From Beroe forskalii (lineage: Eukaryota; Ctenophora; Nuda; Beroida; Beroidae): DNA of 64,000 nucleotides. The stretch covers positions 1 to 64,000 of the forward strand of contig WFMF01000614.1 of the NCBI GenBank assembly GCA_011033025.1. The letters are read 5' to 3'. How positions within the stretch are numbered: the stretch's first letter is position 1; each line of letters opens with the position of its first letter. Shown here piece after piece: positions 11,199-23,668 of this stretch. Made by a program: the position numbers and the translations under genes. The notes under the pieces were generated by a model. It made no database searches. It was not told the origin of the DNA and saw only the letters and a list, made by a program, of their open reading frames with translations.

Positions 11199-12230
11199 TT
11201 ACGAACCATCGCCAACAGCAGAGCCTGTTTTAGTTCTAAATCGTTCGCACTTCACATCAGAATTCCTATCTGGCATACATTCAACTTCTTCCGTTATGTT
11301 TGAATCATAGAATGATTCATGATAGGTGTCGATTGAATCAGACACACGAGTTGACAGCTTTCGTAAATCTGAGTCTATTTTAGGACTTGAAGTCATCAAA
11401 GGATTGATATCACCGAGAAACTTGGAAAGTTCGCTTTCAACTACTGCAGTTGTGACTTCAGAATCTGTTGGATCCCAATCTAAGTTTGAATCTAAATCTA
11501 TCCCCGCAATCTTGTTATCTTCTGCACTATCACGAGATAACTCTAATCTACTCTGAAGTTCTGAATTTGTTGCATCCCAATCTATGTTTGAATCTAACTC
11601 TATCCCCAAAATCTTGTCATCTACTGCATCGCGAGATAACTCTAATCTACTTTGAACTTCTGAATTTGTTGGATCATCCAAATCTAAGTCTGAATCTAAA
11701 TCTGTCTCCGGAAGCTTGCTATCTTCTTTATCACAAAATGACTCTAATCTACTTTGAACTTCTGAATCTGTTGGATCATCCGAATCTATGTTTGATTCTG
11801 GCTCTAAATCTGTCCCCGAGATATCACGAGATAGCTCTAATCTACTCTGAATGGTCGTATCTGTTCTCCGGGCCTCCAACTCCACGACACTCTGCGCCGT
11901 TAATCCCGGCAGAGTAAAACTCCTGCACATCTTGTTAACCGACTCCCTCCTCCTCCCAGACGATGTTCCTGACTCACACGACGCCCGGCGACAGTACGTT
12001 TTGTTACGAATAGAGTTCCGAACCCTCTGAAACTCCTCCAAATGCTGCTGTTCTGTGGCGGAGGGAGAAGAGGTGCTTGGAAAGTTGCCAGATCTCTTTA
12101 ATCTGACGTTGAAGATGGTTTCGATAAAGTGGTGCGAACTATCATGCATGGTAAGTGAAGACAACACACACTCAAATATAAAATAACGAGTTATATACCG
12201 AAATATGCATTGCCACTTGATATAAGACAC
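11199..12230 (-). CDS. Acidic protein with 34-residue tandem repeats, function unknown
   Basis: A 343-aa open frame without introns. The likely start is the Met at residue 28 (MHDSSHHFIETIF, genomic 12149), because the preceding residues look like translated flank; the first Met cannot be excluded. After a basic, Ser/Arg-rich part with many RR pairs (residues 45-115), the middle carries about 3.5 copies of a 34-residue unit of the form DDPTDSEVQSRLELSRD...DLDSNLDW (about residues 125-265). It is rich in Asp, Ser and Glu, suggesting an intrinsically disordered or scaffold-like protein. There is no signal peptide from the Met-28 start, and no known domain is seen. The repeats are in-frame at the DNA level (about 102 bp), so the tract may vary in length between alleles. 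Confidence 0.6.
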   Translation of the reverse strand: MSYIKWQCIFRYITRYFIFECVLSSLTMHDSSHHFIETIFNVRLKRSGNFPSTSSPSATEQQHLEEFQRVRNSIRNKTYCRRASCESGTSSGRRRESVNKMCRSFTLPGLTAQSVVELEARRTDTTIQSRLELSRDISGTDLEPESNIDSDDPTDSEVQSRLESFCDKEDSKLPETDLDSDLDLDDPTNSEVQSRLELSRDAVDDKILGIELDSNIDWDATNSELQSRLELSRDSAEDNKIAGIDLDSNLDWDPTDSEVTTAVVESELSKFLGDINPLMTSSPKIDSDLRKLSTRVSDSIDTYHESFYDSNITEEVECMPDRNSDVKCERFRTKTGSAVGDGS

Positions 12231-12271
12231 GGGGTGATCTAGTGAACTATGTGCGAGTAGGAATATGATGC

Positions 12272-12318
12272 AAGATTACGTCATCAATTCCCCATTTTAA
12301 TCCCTGATAATGACGTCA
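12272..12318. repeat. CRE-core palindromic element, partial copy
   Basis: attacgtcatcaattccccat, then ccctgataatgacgtcatc, matches one side of the dispersed element best seen at 59971-60042. The outer tggcggt-type ends are not clear here. Confidence 0.55.
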
Positions 12319-14165
12319 TCATCGAGTGGGTATTGCTCGTGGGTGACCTCATTTGTAGGAGGGTTTCTCTTATCTGAGGGCTTGACAGCTCCCAAATTTA
12401 CTCCTTAGTACGTGAGATGTATTTAGGCGTGTGCACTGTGCAATGTACATAGCGCATGTATACTCAAGGGCAAATTATTTGAGTGATTATTTAGGTGAAA
12501 TTCTGGGATGGGTGGATTCAATTTCAATTCCAAAATTCTAAACTGGGAAACGGATGTAACGACTCAAGAATCAATCTGGTATGGCAATGAACAGTCATCA
12601 ACTTTGATATGGAAATAAACAACCATCACAAGAACACAAGGGTTTAAACTATCTTCCGGCTATTTCATTATGAATACATTTTGAAAGATAGTGGAAGCAA
12701 TTAGGAACATTGCCAAGTTTGGAGCGATGTTGACTCGTCCACGCACTTTTAAAAGTTACGGCAGGGTTTAAATTTAAGCAATTAGGTACATTCTTTTAGT
12801 ACATTCTTTCAGCTATTCAGAAATGTTTGAAAAGACAAAGGAGTCGTAAGAAACTTCTCCCTTATTCCCTTGTTATTTTGTGACTACCGCAGATTGTTCA
12901 GTAGGACTGTTTCTTTAAACGGATGTGAAAATTCAATTCCCTGAATCCTGCTGTCAACTGAGAGCATGTTGAAAGAATGTTGAGACACTTGAGAGTGTAT
13001 TGTGAGCTTGCGTGTGTGTGTCCAGTGAAAAGTTGAGACACAATCATCAACGTTCTTCAGTTTTGTCTTGATATTTATTTTCTGCTCTCATACATCGTTA
13101 ATCAAGAGTCTATGAACCGAAATCAAGCGAAGTCTGTCATGCAATTAAGAGCGTTACTGGAGTTGCCATTCTGATAAGACACACATCTACTCATCTTACT
13201 TTAAACCTTGCCATTTGTTGGCAATAAACCAAATCTGGCAAGATCTCAGCTCTGAGTTACAGCCCAATCTCCAAATCAATGTCTCCGTTAATTGAGCAGA
13301 GTTACATCAGATGATCCAAAATCATGAATTATAGGGTGGAGACATGGTGATATGAAGTCTCTTATACCTAACTTAGGTAGGACTGGTGATCTTGATAAGC
13401 TCCCATACCTCAGTACCTACACCAATAGTTGTAGCCCTATTCTTTTCGCTGTGTAGAACCTATGTCTTATGTACGTGTCAAACGTTTGATCGTGTGATCG
13501 GTTGACTGACTACGTGACTGACTGACTATATAGTCACGTATTCTACCTTTTTTCTAATATTTAACTGTTTCTTTCATAGAAAATACAGCAAGTATATATT
13601 ATTCTCCTACTACAAAAACGATATAAATGTACCCAGGCTGCATAATGCGCCCCATTGTCTCAGAACAAATGTAACATGCTAATTGGCAGCTCTATGACGT
13701 GAGTTTTATGGGGTTTAAAAACGTTACACATGTAAAACCCAGGAACTTTTCTCTTCAAGCCTTAGTTTTTATATCTCTTCAAGCATAGTTTACATTTCAA
13801 ACCCCCTGACTCGAACACGCTCCACACAAGCCTCCAGCTAGCTGTTTTCTAAAGCTGTTGCAGTGGGCATCAGCTGACTTTATAAGGTTTAATGACGCCT
13901 TTTGTCGGCCATTGTACGCCACGGAGGGAGAGAGAACGAATCTCGAAATGTTGCTAACTTTTTATTTTTATTCTCTACAGCTAGTACTCTATAAAACTTA
14001 CATTTTGCACACGTTTAGTTTGTATCGAAGCGTTTTGCTGGATTGTTCTGATATTCATTAGATACGGTGCACTTTAGCACTTTAGCACTTTATCTAGTTC
14101 TAGAACCAGTATTTCCCTCCAAAACCGTCGACGGCGTATGAGCTTATCCATATGTCCATGTGAGT
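12319..14165. other. Long intergenic region without recognised genes
   Basis: AT-rich sequence with small direct repeats (gactgactgac at about 13503-13530). It lies between two divergently transcribed genes (11199-12230 minus, 14393-17913 plus) and so includes both promoters. No clear TATA box was found for either. An open frame at 13858-14061 lacks support. Confidence 0.5.
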
Positions 14166-14229
14166 TTGACATTTACCAATCAGCACGCAATTGCCGACCG
14201 CAAACCCGCGCGCTGATTGGTCAATGTCA
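14166..14229. repeat. Short foldback element, copy 1 (CCAAT-bearing ends)
   Basis: Left arm ttgacatttaccaatcagca and right arm gcgctgattggtcaatgtca are inverted. The same element recurs at 30601-30666 with the same arms. Each arm contains a CCAAT/ATTGG box. This copy sits just upstream of the acidic-protein gene. Confidence 0.8.
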
Positions 14230-14392
14230 TGTTACTTTTCTATTAAGGGTAAGCTGATACATGACCGATATCAAACCTATCTCAGAACTAAAGAATGTGA
14301 TGGCTTGACTCAAACCCTGAAACCATGATGTACGAACCCACCACTTCGGAGGACTCCGAGACCATGTCAAACCCAGATCTCCGGAAGAGCAG

Positions 14393-17300
14393 ATGCTTCC
14401 AGAAGGGCAGATGCTTCCAGAAGGGCAGATGTTGTCTACCGGTGACACCCAAGAAGTCCCCGCCCCACCCAGCCCAACCCCTGATGGTTGCTTTCTCTGC
14501 CTGGCTTGTCGACTGGTCGGCAAATTCGACACTGATTTCACAGCAGTCCGTGGTAAAATGTTCTCTTTCGACAACGATACGCAGAATAATAAAACCGAGG
14601 ATGGTGTGTTTGAGGATGGGGACATTGATCAGAGGTTGAAGGAGGTGACCAATGAGAATGGGTGTGAGGAAGGGTCTCCATGTGACATCAAACAGGTCCT
14701 GCATCCCAGTGATTCCACCAGTGATCACTCAGGTGATGAGGAGGATGAGGAGTCTGATGAGACTGATGATGGGTCTGTGGATGGGGAAGTTGCTGATTTA
14801 GATCTGCCAGTGTCTTCTGATACTCTCACACACCCGCAAAGTGATTTGAGGCAGTCTCCTTCAATCGTAGTTGAGTTTATTGATGATGATACACTCGAGG
14901 CCATGTCCCGGCCTAGCACTGGTGAAGAGAAGGAAACTGCAAATGGGTGTGTTGAAGGAAGCGCCTCTATAGGGACTGAGAGTGATGTTGGTGTGGAGGA
15001 ATCAGTGGAAGAAGTTACACCGGAATGTACAGAAGAAGTTACTCCAGTTTCAAGCTCAGGAAACCCATTTGAGGAAGAGGTGGAAATTGAAAATTCTGAA
15101 GAAAATCATGTCACTGCTGTTGATAATTCTGGGATTCTTATTGATGAAATCTCAGAATCATGTGATTCTGAAGATGTAAATGATAGCCAGCCTGAAAACA
15201 TCTTAGACAGACCGCTGTCAAGCGAGCCGGCGGACCCAGATAGTATTCTCAAAGCTGATTTGGTTTGTTCTGCACCAGAAATCGAAGAAGAACATAACGA
15301 TATCAATGCAGAGTATCCAGATGAGGAAGAAGACAGTGAATTCGATGATCTACCAGACATCCCTGAATGTGACGAATCTGTTGACATTCCAGAAGAATCT
15401 GATGACCTTCCACAAGATTCAGATGAGATTCCACAAGATTCTGATGAGATTCCACAAGATTCAGATGACATTGTACAAAATTCTGATGAAATTCTTCAGG
15501 ATTCTGATGAGATTCCACAAGATTCTGATGTCATCCCTCAAGATACTTATAACCTTCCTATAGATTCTGATGAATGTCCACGGGATTCGACAGAGTCTGA
15601 CTACCACTCGGCTGTTTTGGATACACCACAATCTGATGAAACGTTCACAGACGCATCGACGGGTCAATGTTTGATAGAATCAATTGAATCAGACGATACA
15701 AGCTCACCTGGTTTCTTTGATAAAGTTCGACAGAAGTTAGGAGACTCGAATAAGTCTCCAGAAGTCGTCCTGGGTGAAGGTTCAAGCACTCCTACCCCAG
15801 CAATAGACCCCGAGTTTGAAATCCAGGAAGAGGATACTTCACCTGAAGGTTTGACACTGAACAGTTTGAAGAAGCGGTTTAGAGAGTTGATGGAACCTAA
15901 AACTGAGAGTACGAATGTCAGCAGTCCTTGGACTGAAGATGGGTGTACAGAATTGGAACCCGATGAGGAGAAAACAGAGATTGTTGTTGAATCGGAAGCT
16001 GAAATTGAGCCAGAGATTGAAGTTGAAATGGAAGAGGTGATTGAAGTCAATGAGCAGCCTCCTGTTGATGAGCCTGTCGCAGAAGAAGTTTTGGAAGATG
16101 AACCTGAAGACATCGTGACAGAAGACATCGTGACTCTTGAAACTACTGCAAAGCAATGTGATGTTAATGATGAATCCAGTGCCATTGAAGATGATGCCTT
16201 TGCAGATGAAAATGTCACTCTGGACAACACAGTTGATACGTCGTTTGATGAAGCTTATTCTGGTCTGAATTCGAGAGAAATGGATTGTGTTTCAGGAGAT
16301 CCGGTTGATGCCCCTGATGTTGCTGTTGTTGAAGCGAATGAGAAGTGTAGGGAATGGATAAACTCCACTCCCAGTTGTGATGAAGAAGAAGAAAGTGCTT
16401 CAGAGGAAAATGTGGGAGATGAAGAAGAGATAGATGAGATAGCTCCGAAGAAGGAAAAATCAGTTTTCAAAAAGGCAAAAGCCTTGGGAGCCAAGTTGTG
16501 TTCCTGTGAAACTAATCCTGCGACGGATAGTCCAGAAGTAGCTAACAAAGATTTCCTCGTCGGTGAAACAACTGAGGCCACCAGCTCCGAATCTAATCAT
16601 GAGACTGGAAGCAATCAATGTCAGTGTGGGAGTAAGACTGCTGATGAGTCAGATGGTGCTCCGACTGAAGATTCCCCCTCTGAAGAAGCTCCTGAAGCTG
16701 CTGATATCAAAGAGGAGGGAGTTGAATGCGACGCCGCTGAAGTTAGTGACGAGGAAGTTGGGTGCAAGGCTGTTTGTGATCCGGTAATCGAAGATGAAGA
16801 TCTTCCACATGAGGAACCTGAGCCTAAGATTGAGCCTGAAATTGAGGCAGAGTCTGTAGAGGTAGAGCAGTTAGACCCTGCTGACAACATGAAAGAGTGT
16901 ACTGTGGAGGAAGAGCAACCAGAAGATGTTATTCCGGAACAAGTGGGGGAAACGGAAGAGTTGAAAGCTGAAAATATTGAAGATGAAGCCATTGATGTAG
17001 ATCAAACTGAAGATTTGGAAGTAGAAACAGCCCTTTATAGTATCGAAGAAGAACAAGTCTTGACTTCTCAAGATAAGGAATCGGATTTAGAGCCTGAAAT
17101 TGCTGAAGAAACTGTTGACCTGGTCTCTTCGGCTCCTGCTTTGATTCAACCCCCCGTGATCGAATCAGTGGAAGTGTCTGAGAAGTGTGAAGAATGGATT
17201 AAGTCAAGTCCAACTTTGGAGGAGGATCAAATCGTTGAAATAGGCGAGGAAACGTCCGTTGAAGACGAGAAAACTGATGAAAAACTCGCTGATGCAACAA

Positions 17301-17913
17301 CACCAGACGAACCGAAAGAGCACAAACCTAAGAGGTCTATTTTCAAAAAAGTGAAAAGGTTCGGCTCAAAGTTATTCCTTTTGACAAGGATACAAGTTCC
17401 CAGGAATCAGCCTCTACCCCCTCAACTTTAAAGGGCAATGAATTGGTGGATACCGCCAGTAGCAGTACCTTGGTGGACCCCATGGCTGCTGCTGAAATAG
17501 GGACCAGAGAGGATCCTGAAATGGAATCTGGGGTGGTAGTTGACGAGGACTTGACCCCTGTAATTGACGAGGACATTGTAGCATTAGCAGAAGTGAGTGC
17601 TGCAGTAGAAGAGAGTGAAGAAGGAGGAGAGTTAGACGAAGTCAGTGCAGAGTTAGACTCCTCTGCAAGCAACCCTCACCTTGACGACACCTCCGCAGAC
17701 AATCCTGACTCCGCAGACAATCCTCACCCTGACAGCGAGGAGGAATCCCTCCCGATCATCTCAGTCCTCTCCGGGCTGAGTGGCAACTCTCCGATGGTTA
17801 AGAAACAGAGCGTAACCAGCTGGCCTGGGGGCGATGATAATGTGGAGACAGACTCGGGGTACTCACCTAGTCAAACGGAGGGACTCGAATTACTGCTGCC
17901 TTTTAGTTCTTAG
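14393..17913 (+). CDS. Large acidic disordered protein with internal module duplication; one frameshift
   Basis: The first frame encodes 1012 aa (stop at 17429-17431). A 1-base shift at about 17375-17385 moves into the adjoining frame, which continues the same acidic composition to a stop at 17911-17913, so the intended product is about 1170 aa. Features: a Cys-containing start (DGCFLCLACRLVGKFD), long Glu/Asp/Ser tracts, a heptad-like repeat IPQDSDE (about eight units, 15400-15560), and a duplicated module: VVEANEKCREWINSTP ... KSVFKKAKALGAKL (about 16325-16495) and VEVSEKCEEWIKSSP ... RSIFKKVKRFGSKL (about 17165-17375). The basic FKK-K--G-KL ends could bind membranes or nucleic acid; that is speculation. 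Start: the Met at 14393 is the first in frame, but the frame is open from 14321, so an upstream exon is possible. An 18-bp coding repeat opens the gene. No known family recognised. Confidence 0.75.
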
Positions 17914-18610
17914 GATTGTATGATCTGCGGATATCAGGAGGATATTGTTGAACTTGCGAGTGCGCTTTCTTGAGTTCTTGGGTCTTGGAAACTTCTTGCG
18001 AATGTAGATGACATGACTATCTGTGAGATAAATGTTTGCATTAGTTCGGAATTTAAGATGATATTAATAAGTTGATAAGAACTGTATAGACAGCTTCAAT
18101 CAATGAAAACAGTGAACGTTAGATTTAGTGTATATGAGAGACGATTTATTAAGTTATTAGTTTAATAAGACTTCTGTTTTAATTTCAAGCTCAATGATTT
18201 ATTGATTCAGATTTTAATTTATTCTTATTATAGGGACAAATGCTTATTTAATAAAAGATCAAAAGGATCAAATTGCTTTCTTTTATTTGTGAAATATAAT
18301 TTATGGTCCATTTCTGGATCCAATTTGTTGATGTTAAATAAAACTAAGTATCTGCTTTTATGGTTGGTTTACTTCTTGAATATTTCACTTAAAAAAGACC
18401 TCTTCATTCCAGATATTTTTCAAATAAATCTAAAGATAATCAGAATCAAAATAGGTTCCAAAGAGCTTTAAATCAGAAATTTGAATAACAACTTCCTCCT
18501 TATTCAGATCAATTAGTGGACTTCAATCACTTCAAGTAGTCTCTCAATTCTGTAGTTAGTATTCAAATTTAATAAATTAAGCTCATTGATAAAGCGAGAG
18601 TTTATCAAAA
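17914..18610. other. 3' flank between convergent genes
   Basis: AT-rich sequence after the acidic-protein stop, with several possible polyadenylation signals (for example aataaa at about 18250 and 18338 on the plus strand). It meets the end of the minus-strand carrier gene at 18611. No gene is seen. Confidence 0.6.
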
Positions 18611-21600
18611 TTACGTCATAGAGTGAAATAGAATTGGCGTAGTCTCGGTACACCCCTCCTGGTCCTTTATAATCCTCTGCTTAGCTCGGTACACGGCTCC
18701 ACACCACCAGACTACAAGGATTGTTTCCGCAAGGAAGGCGAAGGAAACGTACGTGGTCCCGAGGGAGAAATCGTTCTTCTCTGTCACAACTCCTGGGGGT
18801 CATGACAAAAATTTCGTTAGTTGTATTTATAGGATTTGTGGATTTATGAACTTCTGTTAATCAAGAAATGAGTGATTCTATGGCATTCAAATCTGTCGAT
18901 CACTCTTTCGCTAAGTTCAAGTGAACACACACATTCGGATTCATCTTGGTCCTAGAAACTAGTCTGGCTTTGATAAAATTGGATTTTTTATGGAGAACGC
19001 GTTCAAACTGTCTCGAACCTGATAAGGCCGAGCCTATGCATCCTCCTAGGGGGAATGAGGCGCAGTAGATGGCTGTGATGTAGTTCTTCACCGATTGGGG
19101 CATCTTGTGGAACTTCACCTGGGGTTAATACGGGTTATGAGGTTGACGGTTAGAGACAGGTTGCAGGTATTTTGGGTTGTGTTTTTGGAGAATTGAGTGG
19201 GAACGAATATTCAGGATTTATGGTGATGGGTCATTCTTAGGGCGCTACTGGTTATGCATTGGGTTACTTTGAAATGTCTTCAGCTGAGTGAAGGCCCTTG
19301 CAGCAGCATCAAGCAGCTGCCAAAAAAGAAAATTGAATTTGTCCAAGAACAGAATTTTAATTAAATTTTGCAATTCAATTACAATCTGCGCATTTATCTG
19401 GTCATTTCTTTTGAAATTCAAGCCATATAACAGGTTGAATAATTTAGCTTTAATATCATTTTTCTGGCAATGAATTAGGGCACGGAAATTCTATTTCGAC
19501 AAATAAATTTCTAATTCGCATACCTGATAAACATCGAACATGATGAGTAAGCCCGGGTAGCATCCCAGCGGCACTAGAACCCCAATCACTCCTAGCACTA
19601 CAACCAGTTGGAGTTTAGATGCTGAGATTATGTTAGCTAGGAAGGGAGTGAATTAGAGATAAATGGGTTTAGGAACATGAGTAAGTGAGAAAATTGATGT
19701 GACGAACATATCGTTGAGAAAATTGGAATTATTGAAACTGTTGAGCTGGTATCGGTTGATTGATCAGAGTTTTAAAATTTAAAACGAATTTTGAATGTCA
19801 CTCACAGCTAGGAAAGGAGGCAGGTCCCAGGAACCAGTAACAAACTGGAAGGAGGAAGGCTGAGGAAGCAAAGAAGAGGTAGGGGTTGAGTTTATCCATG
19901 GCATGGCCCAGGATGGGGGCTGTGATGCAGATACCAGCTGTGTTAATGAGCAGGGCAAAGCCGGCAAATGCTGGACCTGCGTTGAATGCTGACTGAAACG
20001 AGAGATTTGATTGTTAATTAAGTAATTAGTGTAATGTTAAAGTGTCGAGGTGTGTAGGTATGTTTTCTTTCGGTTGTAAAGTTGATATCAGGCTTAGATC
20101 AGAGGGAGTAATTAGAGAATTAGAAGTTCGACTTTTGAGTGATGAGTCGTATACCTCGACGTAGGGTGCCAGTATAGGTATGTAGAAGTTGAACAGGATC
20201 ATGCAGGCAGCCGAGTGCCAGGCCTGGGAACCACACCATTGCTTCTTTTAGTACCCTGACAAAATAGAGGGATGAGCGTGATATATCGGTTGAAACCTAC
20301 AGAAATCTGCCAAACTTCTGATTTTTTTATATATGATCTTTTGAAAATTTTCTCCAAGTCCATCAAAATATTCTCTAATTCTTTCTTATTGAATCTAAAT
20401 TCAATATTGGAATATTCACTCGGTAAGGTTGCCCCCTGCTTCATCCCTCTTGCAGTCCACATCGGATATCCCAAAGGTGGACACTATGAGGAGGAGTAGC
20501 ACTGCACTGGCTGTCACCACAAAGGACAGGTAGAAACCACCCGCCTGAAGGGGAATTAGAGAGATTCAAATTTTAAAAGAATTGGTAAAAAGGGAGATTG
20601 AGTTTGTTCTGAAATTCCATGCCAATTGCCGATACTCAACTTAATCTCTCAACAAACTGTATACACAGCTATCTTGTGATTGGTTGTTTGATAGGCCATC
20701 TAGCTGACCATCTTTCCATTTCCCTCTCCCCTCTTTTCACCTCTCTATCCCTACTTTCTTCCCGGTTACCTCGTACAGTATTCCTCCCAGGAAGGGGTGT
20801 CACTGCCACAGCCAGGTTGAGGGAAGTCTCCACTATGGAGGTTGTCAGGGCGATGTTGTTAGGGTAGATCTTAGCTGTCATGGCGAAGGATATCACATCG
20901 ATCATACCCCCGCTAGCGCCCTGTGTGGAAAGGAGTGATTTTATTGGTGAAGGGGTACTTTTTTGTGCTTATTTTCTCGTGTTATAGTCCATGGCTCCAT
21001 AAGTTCTAATGCAATTGCAATCATCCCACTTTTTGAGTTGCGTCCACTTTCCAATTTCAATATTCATGCCAATTTTAATATTCATTCAAAAGGTGCCTGA
21101 AATCTGAATACATTAAATGTACCTGAATGAGTCGGAGTAGTACGAGCAATGCAATGAAAAGTATGTTACTGGCTATGAGACCCAGTGCTGAACTTGCGTA
21201 TGTTACCACCGCTAAAATACCTGAATTCAAAAAGAATCGTGAGTTAGTTTTACATGACAACGTGCATCGAATAGCAACATAGCAACCTTCATTGTACCAT
21301 AGCAACCAGCCATGACAACTGAGCAACTATTAAAACCTGTTGTGAGCAGGAGCATTCTCTTGGTGTTAAACTTGTCCAGTAGTTTGCCGGCAATAGGACA
21401 CACTATGATGTAACAGAGGGGAACACATGCCACTATCAAACCTGAATTTAGAGGGTGAGCTTTCAATCAGTTCAATATTTAGATAAGATCATCAACTATC
21501 TATTTGGTTTTCTGAGGATTTGGCATTCGCATTAATCTTCCGGCAATCATGGTGTGATTTTACAATTCTTGACCAAAGTTTTACCTTTGGATAATTCAGT

Positions 21601-21990
21601 AAATTCAAACAACTATTCTCATTTTACCGGTTGTAGTGGTGTTGATTCCTCTGTTGAGATTGTAGATGGGAAGGAAGGCTACAGGGAGGGTGTACAGAGC
21701 GTAGGATACGAACAGAGCTACGTTAATCAGGATAAACGTGCTTAACCTGCAGGGGAGAGGAGTAAACAGACAAAGATATGAAATAGATATACAAAAAAGG
21801 GTAGAGAAATATAAGGAGTTGAGGAGTCTATAAGAAGGAGCAGAGAAATTAGTTCAAAAAAAGGAGAATTAATGGAAAGACTAAAGAGGGATAAATCATG
21901 TGTAATTTCTTAATTTGAGGAGTGCCGAGTGAGGACTTACTTTTGTAATCTTGACAGATCCGTGTCCAACTTCATTTCACTGTTATCCAT
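18611..21990 (-). CDS. MFS transporter, SLC18B1-like, 11 coding exons
   Basis: A multi-pass major facilitator carrier. The nearest family I recognise is SLC18B1/vesicular amine-type transporters (proton-coupled export of polyamines or amines at vesicle membranes). Exons in order: 21941-21990, 21628-21746, 21337-21441, 21123-21220, 20770-20920, 20420-20544, 20155-20255, 19806-19992, 19524-19636, 19019-19118, 18611-18792. The product would be about 442 aa, close to SLC18B1. Signatures: MFS loop AGKLLDKFNTKRML after TM2, LRLIQGASGGMIDVISFAM, FLGGILYE (shifted frame), and TAPILGHAMDKLNPYL between TM8 and TM9. Two exons are each 1 nt too long for the reading frame: 20770-20920 (151 nt, cccc run) and 20155-20255 (101 nt, around tggcactcgg). 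Removing one base from each restores conserved residues and splice phases. I judge these to be consensus errors; a young pseudogene is the alternative. Confidence 0.85.
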
Positions 21991-23668
21991 TTTAGTTTCT
22001 GGTTTACAAAACTGTAGTATGAGAGTTAGAACACAAATCTACGACTGAACCAAAGTAGTTAGGTAAATAACTGGCTCAACAGATCAAATAAAAAAGAAGG
22101 ATAAGACCAAATGACGATAAAATGATACTGATAAATGGCTGTATCCGACTGATTGAGTCTGTTACAGCCGATTAAATCTCATCCTAAAATTAGCAGACAC
22201 GCAATCTGTTTCATTAACTCATCATCAGGAATCATCACATGAAAATTACTGGTATCAGATCTCACCGATGGAAATCATCAGAAACAGCTGTGTAATCGTG
22301 TATACCACAGGGCACAGAAATTAGAAAACCAATTTCAACGAATTTTAATTATACCAGTGGAATACAAAAATTGTAGACTTGATAAAAACTGATAATGCAA
22401 TTTACTGTAATTGATGGCGTTTTTATCAGTCTTGGCAAACGAAATCCCGACACAAGTACAAGTACAACCTAGCCAAACTCTAGACTTATAGAAGTCTAGA
22501 ATAACATGGTAATGTGAAGCTAGGCAGATATAGCTTTTACTTGTTATAACAGAAACCAGAGTCGTCACGTACAAACTGCAAACTTTAACAGACTGTGGGC
22601 TTTTGATGACATCAAGAAAGCCCTCTCGACCATGATAATGACGTCACAACGAAATAATTATGCATTCTTGCAACTAATGATGGAGGGCCAGACACGTTAG
22701 CATGAAATGAATATGCAATTACTCCAAAGAGTGCATTCTAACCAAGCCCACCAAAGCAGCATAAAATATCAAACTAGAAATCTAGAATATTTCCTAGAGA
22801 ATTTTGGAGAAAAGGTTCAAGAATGTACAAAAAAGTTGGAAAAAGTGAATCGTAGGTGGCACTTGATGCCAGCCCTTGATTTGATTCAGCCTACCTCATT
22901 TAACTCTGAAAGACTGAATCGTATCGGTAAATGTTCACAAATTTCGATCAAGTTTGCTATTGATTTTCATGCTACTTAAGAATCTGCAAGGAAACCAATA
23001 TGACAAACTGAGAAAACAAATTCAAGATGAGTTTAAATTCGAATAATGAGCCTTATCTGCTAATTATCTTAATTATCTACCGGTAAAACTCAACTGTCCC
23101 TGTTGTAAAAACGGCTGCGTAATGAAAAACTTAGAATTCCTTATCAAATTTCATGAAATTCATTTTGAATTTTATATATTTATGTTCATGATGTAATTTA
23201 TCAGCTGTTTATAATGAGCTCATGATTATTTTCCAATTTCGTGCCTGTAGATGCATTGCGCTTTCGAAGCCATTACTGTTCAATAGCAAAAATCAACACA
23301 GGAAAACAAGCTTACTTAAAAATTGAAATTTAAGATGTAAAAATATCATTATATCTTATCAATCAACAATAGAATTTAATCTCAAACTTATCTGAATATA
23401 AAGGATATACATTGGATTACCAATGAGACATACTTCTTAACATCAATAGTTCAAAACCCAGCCGGTATAAATAATCATACTCATTGAAATGAAATAAAGA
23501 TTAAAAATAATATGGGCGATCTCTGACTCTGATTATCAATTAAAAATCAACTACAATTTTCTCTGATTGTGTCCTTGTCCTATATCTCGAAAATTTAAGT
23601 AAGACTAGTAATGAAATTTTTGGGATATAGGACAGTCCTGTATATTATAAACCTCTAATATTTCAAAT
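21991..23668. other. Intergenic between two minus-strand carrier genes
   Basis: Promoter side of the SLC18B1-like gene and 3' flank of the SLC22-like gene. A CRE-type core (accatgataatgacgtcac) lies at about 22630, and a small palindrome tctagacttatagaagtctaga at about 22479. The 90-aa open frame at 22707-22979 has no supporting features. Confidence 0.5.

Noticed and set aside
15106..17071. Long antisense frames opposite the acidic protein
   Set aside because: Ser-rich shadows of GA-rich codons; no splice sites or recognisable domain.
18611..21990. Calling the SLC18B1-like gene a pseudogene
   Set aside because: All 11 exons, splice sites and most motifs are intact; only two 1-nt excesses occur, one at a cccc run, which fits sequence error better.
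22707..22979. 90-aa plus-strand frame between the two carriers
   Set aside because: No splice context, motif or repeat in relatives visible; length is expected by chance in AT-rich DNA.
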